From Volvox africanus (Eukaryota > Chlorophyta > Chlorophyceae > Chlamydomonadales > Volvocaceae), in the NCBI GenBank assembly GCA_030268105.1, contig BSDZ01000025.1, forward strand, positions 1,178,001-1,242,000: a stretch of 64,000 bases of DNA, given 5' to 3'. Below the pieces are notes generated by a model, which had not been told where the DNA came from, did no database searches, and saw nothing but the letters and a program-made list of their open reading frames with translations. The position numbers and the translations under genes were made by a program. Of the stretch, positions 60,115 through 64,000 are shown piece after piece (positions within the stretch are counted from its first letter, which is position 1; every line of letters starts with the position of its first letter).

Positions 60115-63034
60115 ACGGGTGCAATCGAATGCTACCACCGTGCAGTCCACCGTGAAGGATCTTGAGGTCGAAGCCCTCCTGCATAAATATGCTGATGTCT
60201 TTGGCGACATCCCAGGGCTCCCACCTATGCGACCTGTTGACCATACGATCCCTCTTGTGCCCGGAGCACAACCCGTTTCACGACCTATGTACAGGTTAAG
60301 CCCGTTGGAGCTAGATGAAGTGAAGCGGCAAGTGGGGGATCTGCTCGCAAAGGGTATGATTCGCCCCAGCACATCGCCATATTCTGCGCCGATATTGTTT
60401 GTCGGTAAGAAGGATGGGACGTTGCGGACGTGCATTGATTATCGGGGCTTGAATGCGACCACAATTAAAAATCGCTACCCTTTGCCGCACGTCGATGACC
60501 TGCTCGGTAAGCTGAAGGGCTCAGCTTATTTTTCCTCGATTGACCTTCAACAAGGGTATAATCAGATACGCATTGCTGCCTCTGATATTCTTAAAACCGC
60601 TTTCCGGACTTTGGTCACTTCGAGTACACGGTCTTGTTGTTTGGACTTACTAATGCGCCCGCCACATTTCAAGCAGTGATGGATCGCATGTTCAGACCGT
60701 ATATTGACAGGTTCGTCGTTTGTTATTTGGATGATATTTTAATATATTCCAAGACGCGCGAGGAGCACCTGAAGCATCTCAAGCTCGTGCTTGAGGTGAT
60801 GAAGCGGGAGCAATTGTTTGCTAAACGCGCCAAGTGTTTTTGGGAGCAGCCTCAAGTGGAGTATTTGGGCCACATCGTGTCGGCCACTGGAATAAGGATG
60901 GATCCACGGAAAGTAGCTGTGGTTCGCGAGTGGCCCGCGCCACAGAACCTCACCAAACTACGCCAGTTCTTGGGTTTGACCAACTACTTCCGTAAGTTTA
61001 TTAACAAATACTCCATTATTGCAGCCCCGCTTACGAATTTGACGAAGAAAGGAGGTTTCGCTTCCCTCGAAGCCTGGACACCCTCGTGTCAGCGGGCATT
61101 CGAAGAGCTCAAGCAAATCGTCGCCGACGACGTTACCCTCTCTTTCCCTGATCACTCGTTGCCATTCCGTGTTGAAGTTGTATCGGATGCTTCCTTGCAT
61201 GGAAGCGGCGCTGTATTGTTGCAGGAAGGACGACCGATCGCCTTCACGAGTAAGAAGTTCTCCGGTGCGGAGACCCGATATACAACCAGAGAGCAGGAGC
61301 TGTTGGCAGCTCTACATGCTTTGAAGGAGTGGCGCTGTTACCTCGAAGGCCGCCCTTTTACGCTGAAGACTGACCACAAACCGCTGACATTCTTGCAGAG
61401 TGTCCCCACGCTTAACCGACGACAAGCCCGGTGGATGGAATATCTATCTCGTTTTGACTGTACGTGGGAGTATATCGCCGGCAGAATTAATATTGCTGAC
61501 GCCCTCAGTCGACATCCATCATTGCATGCTGCGATTCTGGCAGCACCGGTTACTTGTTCGCGCAGTCAGGAGGTGCCGATAGCAGCGGATCTCGCGCAAC
61601 GACTTAAGATGGCATATCAGGCCGATCCATGGTTTGCTTCACCAAGTAATGTGGAACATTTGCACAAGCGCAACGATTTGTGGCTACAGAAAGATGGTTC
61701 GACCACACAAATTGTCGTGCCGAACGACGACGCTTTGCGCTACGATATTTTTGCACGGTTCCACGAGGACCCGTTAGCAGGACATCCTGGAAGTACGCGT
61801 CTGGCAGAGCTCATACGACGCTCGTTCTGGTGGCCGCGCGTGGTGAAGGATGCGGAAAACTTCGTGCAAAGGTGCAGTTTATGTCACCGCAATAAAGCAC
61901 TATCCGGTAAGGGCCAGGGTTTATTACAACCTTTACCTATACCAGATGCCCCTTGGGAAAGTGTTTCAATGGACTTCGTAGTCGCGCTGCCCAAAACTGA
62001 GGGGGGATACGACTCGGTGTTCGTTGTGGTCGATTGATTGACCAAAATGGTTCACTTAGCCCCCTGCACCTCGTCTTGCACCGCTGAGCAAACAGCACGA
62101 TTATTTTTCGATAACGTGGTACGATTGCATGGAGTTCCTAAAAATGTGATATCCGATCGCGGCGGTCAATTCATGTCTAAGTTTTGGGAAGCGCTTTGTC
62201 AACTCGTCAGTATGCGCGTTCATTTGAGCACAGCATATCATCCACAATCCGATGGGCAAACCGAACGCACAAATCGCACGCTGGGTGACATGTTGAGGAA
62301 TTTTGTGGGACGCACACCCTCTGTTTGGGATACATTCCTGACTTCGGCAGAATTCGCACTTAACAACGCTGTTAACCACTCAACAGGCCCTTTCTTTCTG
62401 AATTATGGATTCCATCCTGCGCTACCCGTGTGGCGAGAGTTGGAGATAAATATTCCTGCGGCTAAAACCTTTGCCAAGTCGTTCCTATCCCGCATGACAG
62501 ACGCGAAGGCATGTTTGGACGCGGCACAACAACGGACGACGGACTATTATAATAAATCCAAACAAGACGTAACATTTTCGGTGGGACAAATGGTATTATT
62601 GAGCACTAAGAACTTGCGTTCGCTCGCCGACGGTTCCCACAAATTGCTACCTCGCTGGATTGGTCCATATCCCGTTGTTTGCATGGTAGGGAATGTAGCT
62701 GTGGAGCTATCCCTACCCTCTGACATGAATATCCATCCCACATTTCATATTTCACTCATCCGTCCTTATCACGGCACGGAGCCCATTACAAACAACACCG
62801 ATACCCCTGCAGTAATGGACCCCGGTCCCAAGACCTGGATCGCAGGCAAGCAAAAAGTGTATGATGTGGAGCGATATAGGTCGACAACGATGAAAGCGGA
62901 AGGTGCACGAATATCTGGTCAAGTGGACTGGCTATTCTAGCGAGCATAATTCGTGGGAGCCGATGCGTAACTTCTCACCGGAAATGAAGCCCCTATTGGA
63001 GGAAGCTCGTCTACGTGCCACGCAGACCCAATGA
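60115..63034 (+). pseudogene. Gypsy-2 pol, + strand, unit 5
   Basis: RT deletion at 60609/60610, TGA 62035-62037 and chromodomain frameshift. It is a mosaic: its first 250 bases carry the five unit-1 alleles (60141, 60152, 60263, 60274, 60364), while further on (CGCCAG near 60962, Cys in APVTCSRS near 61555) it matches units 3 and 4. Confidence 0.92.
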
Positions 63035-63093
63035 TCTCTGCAGTCGATGCTGTCTGATGCAGCAAGGATGCTGCATACGGGAGGGGGGATAGT

Positions 63094-63647
63094 TGTTGTA
63101 TGCTGGTTCGATCACCGGTTGCACTGAAATAGGCCGCAATGCATTCGAACATTATGAAGCATAATACAATCATATTAGCATGATATACTCGAGTATATCT
63201 AGCTAATCAGGCATGTCGCATTATCATCTACGACATTGTGCTGTCGGTCAACATGTTTGACTCGAGGCCGATAATTAATGCGCGATCTATCCATTGGCAT
63301 TTTATATCATGCAATAATACTTTAAATATTATTACCTCATTTACGTCATAAACCATACGCGTATGCGAGAAGGCCATGATCGCGGTGGTTGGGTCGGCAA
63401 CCGAATATCGATATTAGAACATTTGCATATTACATGCATTGCATCCATTAATATCACGGATGACACGATATTTAGAACATTACTACGAAGGTACTCACAC
63501 TTGAGATCGGAATCCAGTGAGACCTGTACTGCGCATCGGTATCACGACATGATAGGTGCGAGGACGGCCGCCTAGAGACCGAAGTCGGCTCGACACTACC
63601 TTGGACTAAGTACCCGTGTACTTTACTCTATCTAATTTGCATACATG
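63094..63647 (+). repeat. Truncated Gypsy-2 3' LTR, unit 5
   Basis: Polypurine tract at 63079-63093. Four bases differ from all other units within 140 bases (63283, 63312, 63402, 63421), a clear local excess of divergence at the array edge. It is followed by the Gypsy-3 LTR at 63648. Confidence 0.85.
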
Positions 63648-63865
63648 TGTTGTATATGTTACCCACGAAGGGTGGTATCAAAAGATACCGGTTGTTGTGC
63701 CAGAGCCCGATTAAGTAGAGCCGCCGACTGGATCGTACTTGAGAGACCATAAGGCGAACCAGGCGTGACCTTCAGAAGTCACCACTACAACCGGGGATTC
63801 AGTGAACCAGGAACCAGATGTTCCACCATTTACCATTCAGTCGGTAAATGGCCCACTCCATACAG
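63648..63865 (-). repeat. Gypsy-3 3' LTR, unit 5, cut after 218 bases
   Basis: It matches the other Gypsy-3 LTR copies up to CATACAG at 63865, then stops. The remaining 201 bases and the Gypsy-3 coding fragment of the other units are absent, so the array has a second, different breakpoint here. Confidence 0.87.
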
Positions 63866-64000
63866 ATATGTACTCGTGCTTTAGTTTGCTATCAATTCAA
63901 ATCATTTTAGCATCCACAGGTAAAGAATTGAGAAAAAGTTATTTTGACCAATCTGATTAATGACTTGAATGATTACCGAATTTATCTTGCTAATGTTAAT
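63866..64000. other. AT-rich unrelated flank
   Basis: These 135 bases match nothing else in the window and are much richer in A and T than the array. No gene or repeat is recognisable. They mark the right edge of the array, either as host sequence, as another inserted element, or as an assembly joint. Confidence 0.7.

Larger units (their letters stand above)
10634..63865. repeat. Tandem array of a 10,812-base retrotransposon-nest unit, 4.92 head-to-tail copies
   Basis: Unit starts, taken at the GGATAGCTCC that follows each junction, are 10634, 21424, 32236, 43048 and 53860. Units 2, 3 and 4 are exactly 10,812 bases; unit 1 is 22 shorter because of a 21-base and a 1-base deletion; unit 5 is cut at 63865. 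Every internal feature repeats at this spacing. Units 3 and 4 differ at only about four positions that I could find. One identical chimeric junction between all units shows a single founding event followed by copying, by unequal crossing-over, rolling-circle insertion of a DNA circle, or similar. An assembly artefact cannot be excluded from sequence alone, but unit-specific variants argue that at least several units are real. Confidence 0.96.

Noticed and set aside
63363..63575. A 70-codon + strand frame in the last LTR
   Set aside because: It opens only because one TGA became CGA in this unit and lies wholly in LTR sequence.
10634..63865. Repeat structure as CRISPR or classical short satellite
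   Set aside because: The period is 10.8 kb, units are contiguous without spacers, and the content is LTR retrotransposon sequence.
10634..63865. Fungal repeat-induced point mutation (RIP) as the cause of the transitions
   Set aside because: RIP would give dense C-to-T changes with a CpA preference across duplicated DNA; here the changes are sparse and at CpG, so methylation decay is the simpler reading.

Overview
This window is eukaryotic and consists almost entirely of nested Ty3/gypsy LTR retrotransposons of the chromovirus type (gag, then pol in the order protease, reverse transcriptase, RNase H, integrase, chromodomain). I see no host gene, no RNA gene and no bacterial or phage feature. 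The chromodomains, tRNA-primed LTR elements and a non-LTR retrotransposon tail fix the domain of life but not the kingdom; an alga, other protist, fungus, plant or animal is all possible. I use working names: Gypsy-1 (bases 1-6212), Gypsy-2 (most of the rest) and Gypsy-3 (a short 3' piece in each repeat unit).

Left part, 1-10633. Gypsy-1 lies on the + strand with an intact gag (31-1266), an intact pol in the same frame behind a single TAG (1267-5328), a polypurine tract and its 3' LTR (5388-6212); its 5' LTR is outside the window. It sits in the gag of an older + strand Gypsy-2 copy. The same gag holds a solo Gypsy-1-type LTR (6341-7174) with a 5-base target duplication, and that copy's protease region holds a 438-base non-LTR insertion with a 14-base target duplication and an (ATA)n tail. 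After a rearranged junction at 9393/9394, a complete - strand Gypsy-2 element (9438-16866, two LTRs, target duplication ACGGG) is inserted in the pol of a second + strand Gypsy-2 copy. That copy resumes at 16867 and ends in a 3' LTR, which is itself interrupted at 20400 by a - strand Gypsy-3 element.

Right part, 10634-63865. A 10,812-base segment of this nest is repeated head to tail 4.92 times. Each unit runs from inside the - strand Gypsy-2 pol, through its gag and 5' LTR, then the + strand Gypsy-2 pol and truncated LTR, to the 3' LTR and chromodomain end of Gypsy-3. Unit starts are 10634, 21424, 32236, 43048 and 53860. Every internal junction fuses Gypsy-2 pol to Gypsy-3 pol at the same non-equivalent point. 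The last unit stops at 63865 inside the Gypsy-3 LTR and gives way to 135 bases of AT-rich unrelated sequence. Units differ by few bases, mostly CpG transitions, while the two LTRs of the - strand element differ by roughly 3-4 percent by eye, so the array is much younger than the insertions in it.

How the parts relate. Only Gypsy-1 looks able to make proteins. Its gag and pol are separated by one TAG followed by a short stem with the same geometry in Gypsy-2, which suggests stop-codon readthrough. All Gypsy-2 copies are dead, and copies from separate insertions share the same breaks, suggesting a defective lineage moved by another element's proteins. In each unit the - and + Gypsy-2 pol arms form a 2.6 kb inverted repeat, so transcription could give long double-stranded RNA, and allele patterns suggest gene conversion between the arms.
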